A stretch of 64,000 nt of DNA from positions 496,001 to 560,000 of the forward strand of contig ML978125.1 in assembly GCA_010015805.1 (NCBI GenBank). The letters run 5' to 3'. Under the pieces are notes generated by a model. It did not search any database, had not been told where the DNA came from, and saw nothing but the letters and a program-made list of their open reading frames with translations. Within the stretch, counting starts at the first letter, position 1. Every line of letters begins with the position of its first letter. The translations under genes were made by a program, and so were the position numbers. Positions 43,241 through 52,660 of the stretch are shown one piece after another. The DNA comes from Rhizodiscina lignyota (taxonomy: Eukaryota; Ascomycota; Dothideomycetes; Aulographales; Rhizodiscinaceae).

Positions 43241-44569
43241 ATGGCGTTTGCAAGAGAACACGTTCGCCGGATTAAGCGTGAGAAAAAGGAGGCCGAGAAG
43301 CGGGAGAAAAAGGAGGCCGAGAAGCGCAAGGAGCAGAAAGATGAGAAAGCGGCAGCGAAGGAGCTTCGCAAGCGAAAACGCGCCGAAGAGCCAGACGAAG
43401 AAATCGAAATCGACGTTAACCTCCCTGAGCCTCCGTCACGAAAAGCCCTCCGCAAAGCGAAGAAGCAGAAGACTGACGTGCCCGAGTCTGACACTAAATC
43501 AGCGAAAACGAAGCGCTCGAAAGACTCCAATGATGAATCTCAAGACCCCTCCGAAGCCCAGAACAATGCCTCAAAAGAGCGCGGCAAGTATGGCATTTGG
43601 ATCGGCAATCTTCCTTGGACGTGCGATTACCTTACGCTCAAATCCTTCTTCATCGTGAACACCAATGGAAGCATCAAGGACAAGCACATCACAAGGATGT
43701 ATATGCCGAGACCCGCGGACAAGCCGGACCACTTTAACAAAGGCTTTGCATACGTAGATTTCTCGAAGGAGGAGCATGTGGAAGCAGCGCTTGCGTTGAG
43801 CGAGAAGCAGATGGGCACCAGGCCTGTGTTGATCAAGAATTCGAAAAATTTCGAAGGTCGGCCAAGTAAAGAGGAGAAGAAGGATGGGCAGGCGAATGGA
43901 GCGACACAAACAGTTGGTGAGAAGCCACCGAACGAGCGTATCTTTGTCGGAAATTTGGGGTACGAGGTCACAAAGGATGAGCTGAGAGAACACTTCGCTC
44001 AGTGTGGAGAAGTGTCGGATGTGTTTATGGCCACTTTCGAGGATACCGGCAAGTGCAAAGGTTTTGCTTGGGTCACATTTGCGGATGTCGAGAGTGCAAA
44101 GGCTGCTGTCAGAGGGTGGATACACAAATCACAGGAAGACAGTGGCAGTGAGGAAGAGCCCGAGGAAGATGCAGAGGAAGAGAAGAAGGGCAAGAAAAAG
44201 GCAAAGAAGCCACGCAAATGGTTCGTCAACAAGATGCATGGTCGTGTATTACGTTGCGAATTTGCCGAAGACGCCTCGACAAGATATCAGAAGCGGTTTG
44301 GCAAAGGAGCTAAAAGTCGACAAGCAAACGCGGGTGATGATGTAGAAGGAGCAGCTGATGGCACTCTTGAGAATGGGGAGGCCGCTCAAGAAGTCTCCAA
44401 TGGATCGAGTGCACTAAAAGGGCCATCGAACTTCTCGAGAGACCCGAAGCAGAGGGAATGGAAGCGTGATCCCCGTACCATTAAGCCGGGGGCTGCTCAC
44501 GCGAACGCACAGCGTGCTTCAGGAGCTATGGTGGCAGCGCAAGGGACGAAGATCGTCTTTGATGACTGA
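43241..44569 (+). CDS. NOP13: Nucleolar RNA-binding protein NOP13-like (two RRMs)
   Basis: Intronless, 442 aa. A Lys/Glu-rich helical N terminus contains a perfect 24-base duplication (43280-43303 and 43304-43327, encoding REKKEAEK twice). RRM1 starts near residue 117 with GIWIGNLPW and has GFAYVDFS. RRM2 starts near residue 233 with RIFVGNLGY and has CKGFAWVTF. An acidic-then-basic insert (SEEEPEEDAEEEKKGKKKAKK) lies inside RRM2 before WFVNKMHGRVLRCEFAED, as in fungal Nop13 proteins. The C terminus carries the conserved RDPRTIKPGAA and ends TKIVFDD. The protein is probably nucleolar and acts in pre-rRNA processing; this is family inference. The start at 43241 was preferred because the upstream 36 codons from 43133 look like translated 5' UTR. 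Confidence 0.9.
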   Translation: MAFAREHVRRIKREKKEAEKREKKEAEKRKEQKDEKAAAKELRKRKRAEEPDEEIEIDVNLPEPPSRKALRKAKKQKTDVPESDTKSAKTKRSKDSNDESQDPSEAQNNASKERGKYGIWIGNLPWTCDYLTLKSFFIVNTNGSIKDKHITRMYMPRPADKPDHFNKGFAYVDFSKEEHVEAALALSEKQMGTRPVLIKNSKNFEGRPSKEEKKDGQANGATQTVGEKPPNERIFVGNLGYEVTKDELREHFAQCGEVSDVFMATFEDTGKCKGFAWVTFADVESAKAAVRGWIHKSQEDSGSEEEPEEDAEEEKKGKKKAKKPRKWFVNKMHGRVLRCEFAEDASTRYQKRFGKGAKSRQANAGDDVEGAADGTLENGEAAQEVSNGSSALKGPSNFSRDPKQREWKRDPRTIKPGAAHANAQRASGAMVAAQGTKIVFDD

Positions 44570-46305
44570 GAACGGGAGTGTTTCTTGTTATTCATGTCGT
44601 CTACGCTGAATTGGTAGCTATGACGGCATACGGGAATGGAGTCAACTATCATGATAGCAATGCGTCTCATAACACAAATAAGAAAGCCGCCAGGGCCTCC
44701 TTTCTACCCTTGATATGGTACCTAGCTCGGGCGATAAAGTAGCTGCGTGCGATGAAGTCGAAAGCGTGTAGTGCGGATGATTGTTCGTCTTCAGCACATG
44801 CGAGAGCATCCGTGAAAGCTTGATTCAATCTGCTTAGGACGGCTTTTGTTGAAAATGCACAACTTCAACAGGCGCAGTCTGTATCAGTTGAAGAGGACAT
44901 GCCTCGTAGAAACTCGGTAGCCATAGCTGAACCTTTTCTTCATTCTCGAGCTTCAGCAGCGACGTTGGGACAGCTGATGGTTAACAGCTCTCCCGAGAAC
45001 CCTGCGGCCGGGTTTGTACCGTTGGGCCAATAACGCAGTTCCCTGATAAACGTCGAGAACGTCAGATGGCCGACGAGGATGATGCGAGCCTCCTGCATCG
45101 CTTGATATTGCGCGACTATAAGCAGTAGGATAATTGACTCCGCAAACGATGTAAAAGGAGAGGCTGGTGGTGATGGAGATAAGCATTTACCGCATGCGTC
45201 TACTTCGTATAGGAGTCGCCAAGAAAGGGCTGGCGATGGGCGTGGGAGCCCCTATCAAATCGCACGCGATCTGCTGCTGTAGCTGTGTAATCGAAACATG
45301 CAAACGGGTACAAGACCCTGCTCGCCAAACTTCCCAAACTCCCGGCGACGCACTCAGCCGAACCTTTCATCTTGCGGCTCCAGCTGATCGCCGGACCCAG
45401 AGTGCTGGTCGCTGATCTTCCACGGCGTCGAGACATACTCGCACTGCATGCAGAAGGTCACAGAGGTGCATTGATCGCCTCTTTCGAGCACGACACGGAG
45501 TGTGCAAGACGATTCTAACGATGCAGTGAGCGCGGTGTGCCTATCGATAGGGCCTGCTAAAGCCCCTGCGCGCGCTGCTAAGATTAGCTCGAGAGACGAT
45601 CCGAATGGCGGAAAGAAGGGTCTCGGCAGGACCGCCTAGTCAATCAAGATGCTACCGCTCCCTGTCTCCCAACACGCGTGCAATCTGATTATATATGTGT
45701 CTTACCAAACAAACATTATGCGCATAGCAGCTGAGTCGGTCGGCGCAGAGGAAGCCTGCTCAAGCATTCCGCTGAGCGGGCAAGCGAGCGTGCCTGCCAG
45801 AGAGGCGACGCCGGAAGCAGATTAGTCAGGTGAAATGTTATACTCGTCCCCGGTCGCTGCCAAGGCGAGCGTCTGAGGCAGCACTCGCCTTTCCGCGTCT
45901 AGAATTGGGCGGGAGGCGTCGCTGCGCTTCTGCGCCCACCCAATCAAGCCCGCCCACCACGTTAGATTTGCAGCGAAGATCTGTGCAAAGCCTCCCTACC
46001 CATCAGCCCCAAAAGTCCCACCGACTCCGCCGCGCCGTGGAACTATCAGGGGCGTACGGGTGCGCTGCGCTCAGACTTAGAAATCTATCGTGTCGTGCTC
46101 CCTTTTCCTGTTCCTCAAAACCCACCCGCGGGACCACCTCTCCGTCACTCTCTCCCCCCAAATCTTTTCGTCACACTCCTTCGTTGCATTAATACAGAGT
46201 GTGGGACAGCCAACCCTCCGGCTTACCTCACTCCCTTTTCCGCCTTCGCCGAACCTATAAACCTTTGTCCTCCTCCACTAATTTGACCTGCACACAACAA
46301 CCACA
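44570..46305. other. Intergenic, 1.7 kb, GT25 promoter
   Basis: No gene recognised; short open frames around 44953-45186 (minus) and 45830-46192 (plus) have no domain support. The 3' part is C-rich and ends with a TATA box before the next gene. Confidence 0.45.
46256..46261 (+). promoter_or_regulatory. TATA box of the GT25 gene
   Basis: TATAAA stands 45 bases before the ATG at 46306, in a C/T-rich context. The short distance implies a very short 5' UTR if this box is used. Confidence 0.4.
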
Positions 46306-47739
46306 ATGTCCGTTTTCCGGTCGCGAGCAGCCCAGCTCGCGGGTACCTTTGGATGCGTCTTAGTTCTTTTCTTTGTCTTCGGCCTTCCTTCCCCTCAGAC
46401 AGCCACGCAGTGGAGCGAGCAGTTAAGCGCGAGACTCTCGCTCTCAAAGTCTGAGCTGGAGGAGATACCGAAGCACCTGCGCGATGTCTACAACGAGACC
46501 CTCGGAGTAAGTTACGAAAGACAGAAACCCATGTTTTGGCGTAAGTGTGATGCTAACATAGAAAAGTTCGAGAAAATCTTCGTAATCAACTTGCCTTCGC
46601 GAACCGACTACCACGATGCGCTTACTCTTGCCGCGGCGGGAACTGGCCTCAAGCTGGACTGGATCGATGCTGTTAAGGGCGAAGATGTCGATGAGAGGGT
46701 TCTCCCGCCAGGAGGTATCCAAACGAATTTGGTTGCCGGCAAGCGAGGCTGCTGGAGAAGCCATTTGGATGCTCTGACAAGGTGAGCGAAAAATGACATC
46801 CCTACGCTCTTTTCCCATCAAAGTGGAAGGTGTGCTCTTAAAGTCAGTGGCTAACATTCTCCAAACAGGATGGTCGAGGAGAATATCCAGTCCGCACTGA
46901 TCATCGAAGGCGACGCCGACTGGGACGTCCGCATCAAGTCCGAGATGTACAACTTCGCGCAAGCATCGAACATGCTTCTCCAACCGCTCGCCAGCTCCTC
47001 CGACTACGCCCCAGAGTTCGCCGACGCCACGTACGCAAACCCATCCAAATCCGCCGACGGCGACGAAATCGACTTCCACAACCCGCCCATGACCAAGGCC
47101 CCCACGGGCTCGCCCTACGGCGACGGCTGGGACCTCTTCTGGATCGGCCACTGCGGCACCATGTTCCCCACTCGCGAAGATACGCCCGACACGCCGCGCG
47201 GACGTGTCGTCCAGACCGACGACCCCACCGTGCCCGAGTACCGCCACTTCACGTACTACTTCGAGAAGGAGAAGACGGTCAAGACCAACTACGCCAACCA
47301 CACGCGCTTCTACTTCCATACGCGGCAGAACGTGTGCACGATCGCCTACGCTATCAGCCAGGAGGGCGCGCGCAAGCTGCTGTACGAGCTGGGCCTGCAC
47401 AAGATGAACGACCCGCAGGATCTCATGCACAGGCAGTTCTGCGACGGCAGGAAGGGCCGCAGGCACCACACCTGCCTCACCACCATCCCCGAGCTGTTCC
47501 AGAGCCACAGGCCCGCGGGCAGCAAGAGCGGCTTCAGCGACATTGATGAGAACACGCAGAAGAGCCAGTCGATTAACGAGCGCGCGTGGACGAGTAATAT
47601 TCGGTGGAGCGTGCGGATGAACATGCTGAAGCTGGTGGAGAACGAGACGGACTTTGACGACCAGTATCCGGATTCGAAGAAGAAGAAGGATGACAAGAAG
47701 GAAGGCGAGAAGAAGGAGATGAAGGAGAAGAAAGATTGA
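46306..47739 (+). CDS. Glycosyltransferase family 25 protein
   Basis: Fungal GT25 (LPS-glycosyltransferase-like), 428 aa, exons 46306-46506, 46567-46781 and 46869-47739. An N-terminal membrane anchor (LAGTFGCVLVLFFVFGLP, residues about 12-29) suggests a type II Golgi protein. The family start FEKIFVINLPSRTDYHDAL follows directly after NETLG when the 60-nt intron 46507-46566 is removed. That intron has no stop; the acceptor AAAAG at 46562-46566 was chosen because it restores this join, and GCTAAC precedes it. Further marks are GKRGCWRSHLDAL, ALIIEGDADWD (acidic DxD-like site) and GWDLFWIGHCG. The later part has AYAISQEGARKLLYELGLHK and DPQDLMHRQFCDGR. The tail is Lys/Glu-rich. Sugar and acceptor are unknown. 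Confidence 0.87.
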
Positions 47740-48753
47740 GTCGACGCAGATGATTGAAGATGGATGAAGCTCTCTTTATGATTCGTTGGGCACGGAGGAG
47801 TATGAAGGACGGCGGATGGACTGGCGCCTTCTTCTACTTTGCCAGCCCACCGCGTTCGAGACGATTGACGCTTGGGGAATGTGTTTCTCGATACCTACGT
47901 TTTTTCCGCCTTCTCCGTCGGTCACTTTTACCTCTTCCGCGAACGACGGGAAGCCCTTTTTTCTTCTTCGACCTTTCTTTCCGATGAATATCGGGCGGTC
48001 TAGGGCGGCGCTTTGGGTGTTCACGGCTATACCTTGCAGTTTCTCAAGGAACCGGTTTCTCATTGTATATAGCATCCATTAGATGTGCATAGGGGAGTAG
48101 GAAAGGGAAATAAGACATGATGCAAAAGCGACTGCACTTCTGAATGGGCGACGAGTCGTTCAAGTAAAGTTTTTTAACCCCTCACAAACCGTTAACTTGT
48201 TGAATTGTGGAGGTTCGCCAAAACCCAACGGCCGCGGGGAGCCTACTGCGTAATGCTCATGAACTGCGTTGTTGCGGATATTCAATGACGAGGCCAATTT
48301 CGACGCTCAGAGCAATCAGTCGTAATACTGGCACATTGCGTACAACGGGTTGTTTTAAGCTCAATATGCGGTTAACGCCATACTACACACGGAAACATGG
48401 TCTATTGACCTCACATGTCGCTGTGCGATGCGGGGGAAGGCGGTCATCATAGACCCCTCTACAGTAGACGCAAAAGATGGGAACTGCTCATCAGGTATCA
48501 ATTTTGTGAAAGCCCAAGGTTAAACTAAGACACTGGAGCTGGAATTGATACAGTACTCCGTAAGAGGGCATATGATTTCGTTCAGAGACATAGGAAATGG
48601 TATCCATTCGCCAGGAGCAACGCCATCATGAACCAAAACCATAGTGCCATATTCAGCGTCCATTCATACTAACCAACCCTTTGCAGCCGCCGGAGCAATA
48701 TGCTAGGGCGCAGCAACACAATCATTCCCCTCCCCTCAACCTCACGCCCCGGA
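47740..48753. other. Intergenic, convergent GT25 / AIM24 3' ends
   Basis: About 1 kb with no recognised gene, RNA or repeat. Confidence 0.5.
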
Positions 48754-49958
48754 TTACGCGACAGCCGCATGGGCACTCATCCAGGCGGCAAACGCAGTCG
48801 GATTCCTCGTCTGAACGAAGACTGAGCCGGGACCTAGTCGCATATTAGCCGCCATAACTAAACGTTAGAAGGTAGGGTAAGCACATACCTGTGAACTTGC
48901 ACACCAATCCTTCACCCGAAGATATGCCAGAGATGAGGCCGCCGCTGGCGACGCGCTCGAGGACGTACTTGCAGTTCCATGCAACAAGATGGCCGTTGTC
49001 TACGAGGTATTTCTCACCTTCATGGAGCTGTACCATTCAATATGCGTCAGTTTTGTTCGGCCTGAAACTTCACGTCAATGGGAGCAAGAGCAGAACTCAC
49101 ATCTTTCCTTACGATCGCCCCGAAACTGGTGATCCACAGCAATCCCACTCCGCTGATCTTGTAGACGAAGAATCCCTCGCCGGAGAACATGGCCTTTGCG
49201 AAGCCTTGGTTCTTGTACTCCTTCACGACGCCCTGTGTGCATGCGAGGAACGCGTCCTTGCCCACGTTCCATGCCTCAGAGCCTGTCAGCCTGATGTTTG
49301 TGATGTCACCGAGTGCGGGAGGGGCAAGGAGGAGTTCGCCAGGGCCGGTGTAGGTGGAGGTCGCGAGCTCGCCGCCTGCGATGAACTTCTTCATGGAGAA
49401 TTTGATTGCACCTTTGAGGGTGATGGTAGGGGACATGGCAATCATGACACCTGCATAAGGTCAGCATCCTATTCTTCGTTGACCGCATCTCAATGATGCA
49501 ACCTCATGACTCTTTAGCCTACGAGGTCACGCTGGGAACTAACCAGGCTTCGCAGTCAGTGGACATCCCACCGCCAACTGTATTGTCAGGATGGTATTGC
49601 TGTCCCTGTGTGATACTCTGTAGCTTCCGCCATTGAATGTGCCCACATCGTCCTGTGTCGCGTGTGCGCCTACAAAGTGCTGTGCCGAGGGAGCACCGCC
49701 TGGCATAGAAGCGGCGATACTCGTGTTCAACGGTTGCGAAAGTGGAGGTTGGCTCATGGCCCTATCTTCAACGGCTTGGGTCGGAGGAGGAGCAAACTGT
49801 TGCTGGGTCGGAGGAGGTGCGAACTGAGGAGGTTGCGCGGCGGCGCCATTTGAAGGCGGTGGAGGATAGTAGTCTTGCTTCTGCTCTGGTTCTGCTGGCT
49901 CCATACTATCAGCTTTCGCAGGCTCTTTGCCTTTGCTCCTGCTCAGGAAGGACGGCAT
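48754..49958 (-). CDS. AIM24-family protein (TIGR00266)
   Basis: Exons 49958-49544, 49450-49101, 49027-48889 and 48833-48754 give 327 aa. The N-terminal third is Pro/Gln-rich ([19 protein letters not shown]). The AIM24/TIGR00266 beta-domain follows: [17 protein letters not shown], then [50 protein letters not shown], and the end [19 protein letters not shown]. Yeast Aim24 is mitochondrial, but the Pro/Gln-rich members like this one lack a presequence and are found widely in bacteria and fungi. Function is not firmly known. The start at 49958 has a good context (CACCATGCC), but two upstream exons could provide a different N terminus (see 50072-50228). Confidence 0.88.
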
Positions 49959-50071
49959 GGTGATGAATATCTATTGCAAGGCAGAGGAGCCAAGAGAGCG
50001 CAAAGTCGCGCAGCAAGAGAGGTGAAGGGAGTGGAGAGTATATAGAGAGCCAAGACAAAACAACAGCTTAC

Positions 50072-50228
50072 CTTGCGGGTATCCCGACTTCTCCGGAGGC
50101 GCTGGAATTTCTGGTCAGCGGGCGGAAACTTGGCGCGCTTCATATGGCGCGAAGGCAGAGCTGATCAGGTGTCGCGAGGGCTTACGAGGGTAGAATTGAC
50201 CGCCAGGCGGAGGTGGGTAATCGGACAT
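50072..50228 (-). other. Candidate alternative 5' exons of the AIM24-family gene
   Basis: An ATG at 50228 opens a 43-nt exon (50228-50186, donor GTAAGC) that joins in phase to a 39-nt exon (50110-50072, acceptor CCAG, donor GTAAGC). Together they read MSDYPPPPGGQFYPQ then IPAPPEKSGYPQ, a Pro-rich peptide fitting the rest of the protein. They can join in frame inside the first annotated exon at 49930 (acceptor AAAG), replacing MPSFLSRSK. Use of these exons is inferred from splice phase and composition. Confidence 0.5.
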
Positions 50229-50883
50229 TCTGGCGTGATTGGACAAGTACTTTGTGCAAGGTAGCTGGCTCTAGATGTAGCTGGAGATGAAACGTATGCC
50301 CCGTCGCACAGATATTGCGGGCGTGAGGTGCGTTGCTGCAGTCGAGGTAATTGCTAAGTTAAGAGAATTTGGCGATGCGGCACCGTCAGCCCTGCGCCGA
50401 GCTTACTTAGCAGTCGCCGGATTTTGAATAGTCGCCCCAAGATAAACGGAGTGAGGAATTGCTGGGCGCGTTAGATGAAACGAAGGAGACAGAAAAGGTC
50501 CTTGGAGGAGCAGATCTCAGCAGTTGCGGTGCTTTTGTATATTGTAGATGGGAGCACAGCTGCAGGCATGCCGCCCCTCATTGGCGGGGCTCGGACGCCT
50601 GCTCTTCCCTAGGCGCCGGCTATTAATAGCTGACGAGTGCCAAGCTACCACCAGCGTTCCTAGCGCTGGAGCTGGAACTGGGGCTCACGTCTTCGGATAG
50701 AAGTCGTCTCATGGTAAATGTACGTTATAGTGCTAGAGTGTCATCAGAAGTCTCCTTTGAATTGCTTTCATGGTGTTGTAGTTCTACATTGAGATGTTCG
50801 CCACCCAATGGCCTCCCTCCACGCACACCCTTCCGCTGACAATTGTAACTCCTCCGCTCCGCTGTACCCAGGCTCTGAAGCCT
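50229..50883. other. Intergenic between AIM24-family and dioxygenase genes
   Basis: 655 bases holding the upstream region of the AIM24-family gene and the 3' flank of the dioxygenase gene. Nothing else recognised. Confidence 0.5.
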
Positions 50884-52660
50884 TTATTGGGTGCAAACAT
50901 CCTGCCTCCGCTTCGGCGGAACTGTAGCGATGATGGTGGCATTGGAGTACCGAGCTCCAAGTCCCGGCTCGTTGCCGTACTATTAAATCGTCAGCGAGAG
51001 TTGATTCAGTGCAAGAAGCGAAACTCACTGCCAGGTAGGCATACGCAACTTGTGCGTTGTCTGGCCTCTTGTTGAGCCACAGCACCTTGAGGCGATCTGA
51101 TAGTCCCCAGTGCTCCTCCCAGTCACGACCGTCGTCCATGGTCATGCCTTCAATGCCACGATTTTCACGAACTCGCAGGGGCCAGAGCTCATCGCCGACG
51201 ATGGCGTTCTCTAGGTACCTACACTCAGCAGGAACTAGTGGCTCGCCATTCTCGCCATCGGATTCCCATTCGTCGTACTCATCTTCCTCATCTTCTTCAA
51301 ACTCGTCGTAGAAATGGAAGTTTTCTTTTAACGTCGGGCGAAGCAAAGGTTTGAGGTCGAGGGAGTGCAGCACGTAGAACATGGCCATGTCGATGCCCTT
51401 CAGCGACCACTGGCTCATCGGTACGTTTGAGGTGTGCGCATAGGCATGCGTGCAATAGAAACCGAGCGTGCCTCCTGCGATTATTCATTAGCCCGAACAC
51501 TCGAGACGCTGCAAATTGATAGGGACGTAAGCATCTACCTTTAGTCATGAAGTTCTTGATCTTTACTAGCTTCTCCACTGTCTCGTGCAGAGGAAGCTTG
51601 CAGGGTAAGAGCTTGGGAATAACACTTTCCATTTCGACGAACAAGTTGTAGGTCAGCGTGATGCGGTGTCCGGACGACACCTCCAGTACTTCGTGCTCGC
51701 AGTCGCTGTAGAACGCAGCCCACTGAATGTGGTTGGAAGCTCTCTTCCACCAGTTGTATATGACAGCTTTACCATCGTGGCGGGCGGCCAGTGAACCGCC
51801 TTCGTGCTGAGATGGAAGGCAGACAACAAGGGAACCGAATTGGAGCGAGGAACGAGGCGTGTCAACGTGAGGCCTGAACTTTCCAGAGGGGCCAGAGTAG
51901 ATCTATCAAAGTCGTCAGTAGTTTTATTAGTATTATCCCATATTATCCCATATTATCCCATGCAACAACGTACGTTCAGGTTGTACAACTCTGCACGAAC
52001 TGTCCGTTTGTAGGCCTTCTGACCCTCAACATTCGGCAGCAGCATCCTCTCAATGATGCGGACAATTCCCACGCTGTACGGGTCGAATGTCGTGCAGAAC
52101 TCAGTATTATCCAACTTAATCGCCTTGCGGTATGTCTCGTCATACACGTCCTTGCCGTCGTGGCCGAAGGTAGCGGGACTGCAGCACTTGATAAGTGCGG
52201 CGAGAGAATCGGCTTCGTTTTCGACAGGGAGCGTGACTTTGCGAGAGGCGCCGGTAACTGTTAATAGTCAGCGATGATCCGACAGCGTTGCCCTGTGAGG
52301 ATGTTATTCACCAAGATCGTCCTGAACATCGTAGCGAATAACGATAGGCCCACCGGTCTGCTCTTGAGTGAAAATATCCTCCTTGCCCTTGATGGGCTGC
52401 TCATTACCCTTCTCCTTGTCTTTGGGATGCTCCACTTTTGCCTCTCCTTGAACACCACCCTGCGATGGGCGCGTATCCTCGGTCGGAAGGGTGTCGTCAG
52501 CTGTACCAATCTTAATCTTGCCTCCGCAGGTGAAGACAGCGTGCCCCTTCGCGTTGTCAACGGCTTGCTGGATCCCCTTCAGAGCGTCTTGGAGGGGTGA
52601 GGATGCCACCTGGGTTGGGGGAGGGTTCGACATCTCTGCTCGAGGAGTCGTCGATGCCAT
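50884..52660 (-). CDS. 2-oxoglutarate/Fe(II)-dependent dioxygenase (prolyl 4-hydroxylase-like)
   Basis: Exons 52660-52312, 52257-51974, 51902-51539, 51474-51029 and 50979-50884 give 512 aa. The N-terminal 110 residues are polar and low in complexity, with CGGKIKIG. The oxygenase core has YNLNIYSGPSGKFRPHVDTP (His223 and Asp225, the HxD metal pair), CEHEVLEVSSGHRITLTYN (distal His281 and 2-oxoglutarate-binding Arg291), so all four key residues are present. A strongly acidic insert (DEFEEDEEDEYDEWESD) follows. The C terminus AYLAYGNEPGLGARYSNATI matches the end of this fungal family. Start 52660 is the first in-frame ATG. Substrate unknown; protein or small-molecule hydroxylation is possible. 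Intron 3 (51903-51973) contains a 10-bp triplet repeat. Confidence 0.88.
51931..51960. repeat. 10-bp tandem repeat inside an intron
   Basis: TATTATCCCA occurs three times without a mismatch inside the dioxygenase intron 51903-51973. It is a small, probably variable tandem repeat close to the 5' splice site on the minus strand. Confidence 0.95.

Noticed and set aside
44953-45186. 77-aa minus-strand frame with a hydrophobic N terminus
   Set aside because: It has an ATG and a short hydrophobic start but no domain, no partner exons and no other support.
45830-46192. 120-aa plus-strand frame before the GT25 gene
   Set aside because: Starts with GTG, is Ser/Arg/Pro-rich by base composition and lies in the promoter.
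46507-46561. 55-nt intron ending at ATAG (46561) in the GT25 gene
   Set aside because: It has good signals but shifts the frame; the 60-nt version ending at 46566 joins NETLG to FEKIFVINLP as expected for the family.
46444-47508. 354-aa minus-strand frame opposite the GT25 gene
   Set aside because: Shadow of a GC-rich coding region; Val/Ala/Gly-rich with no domain.
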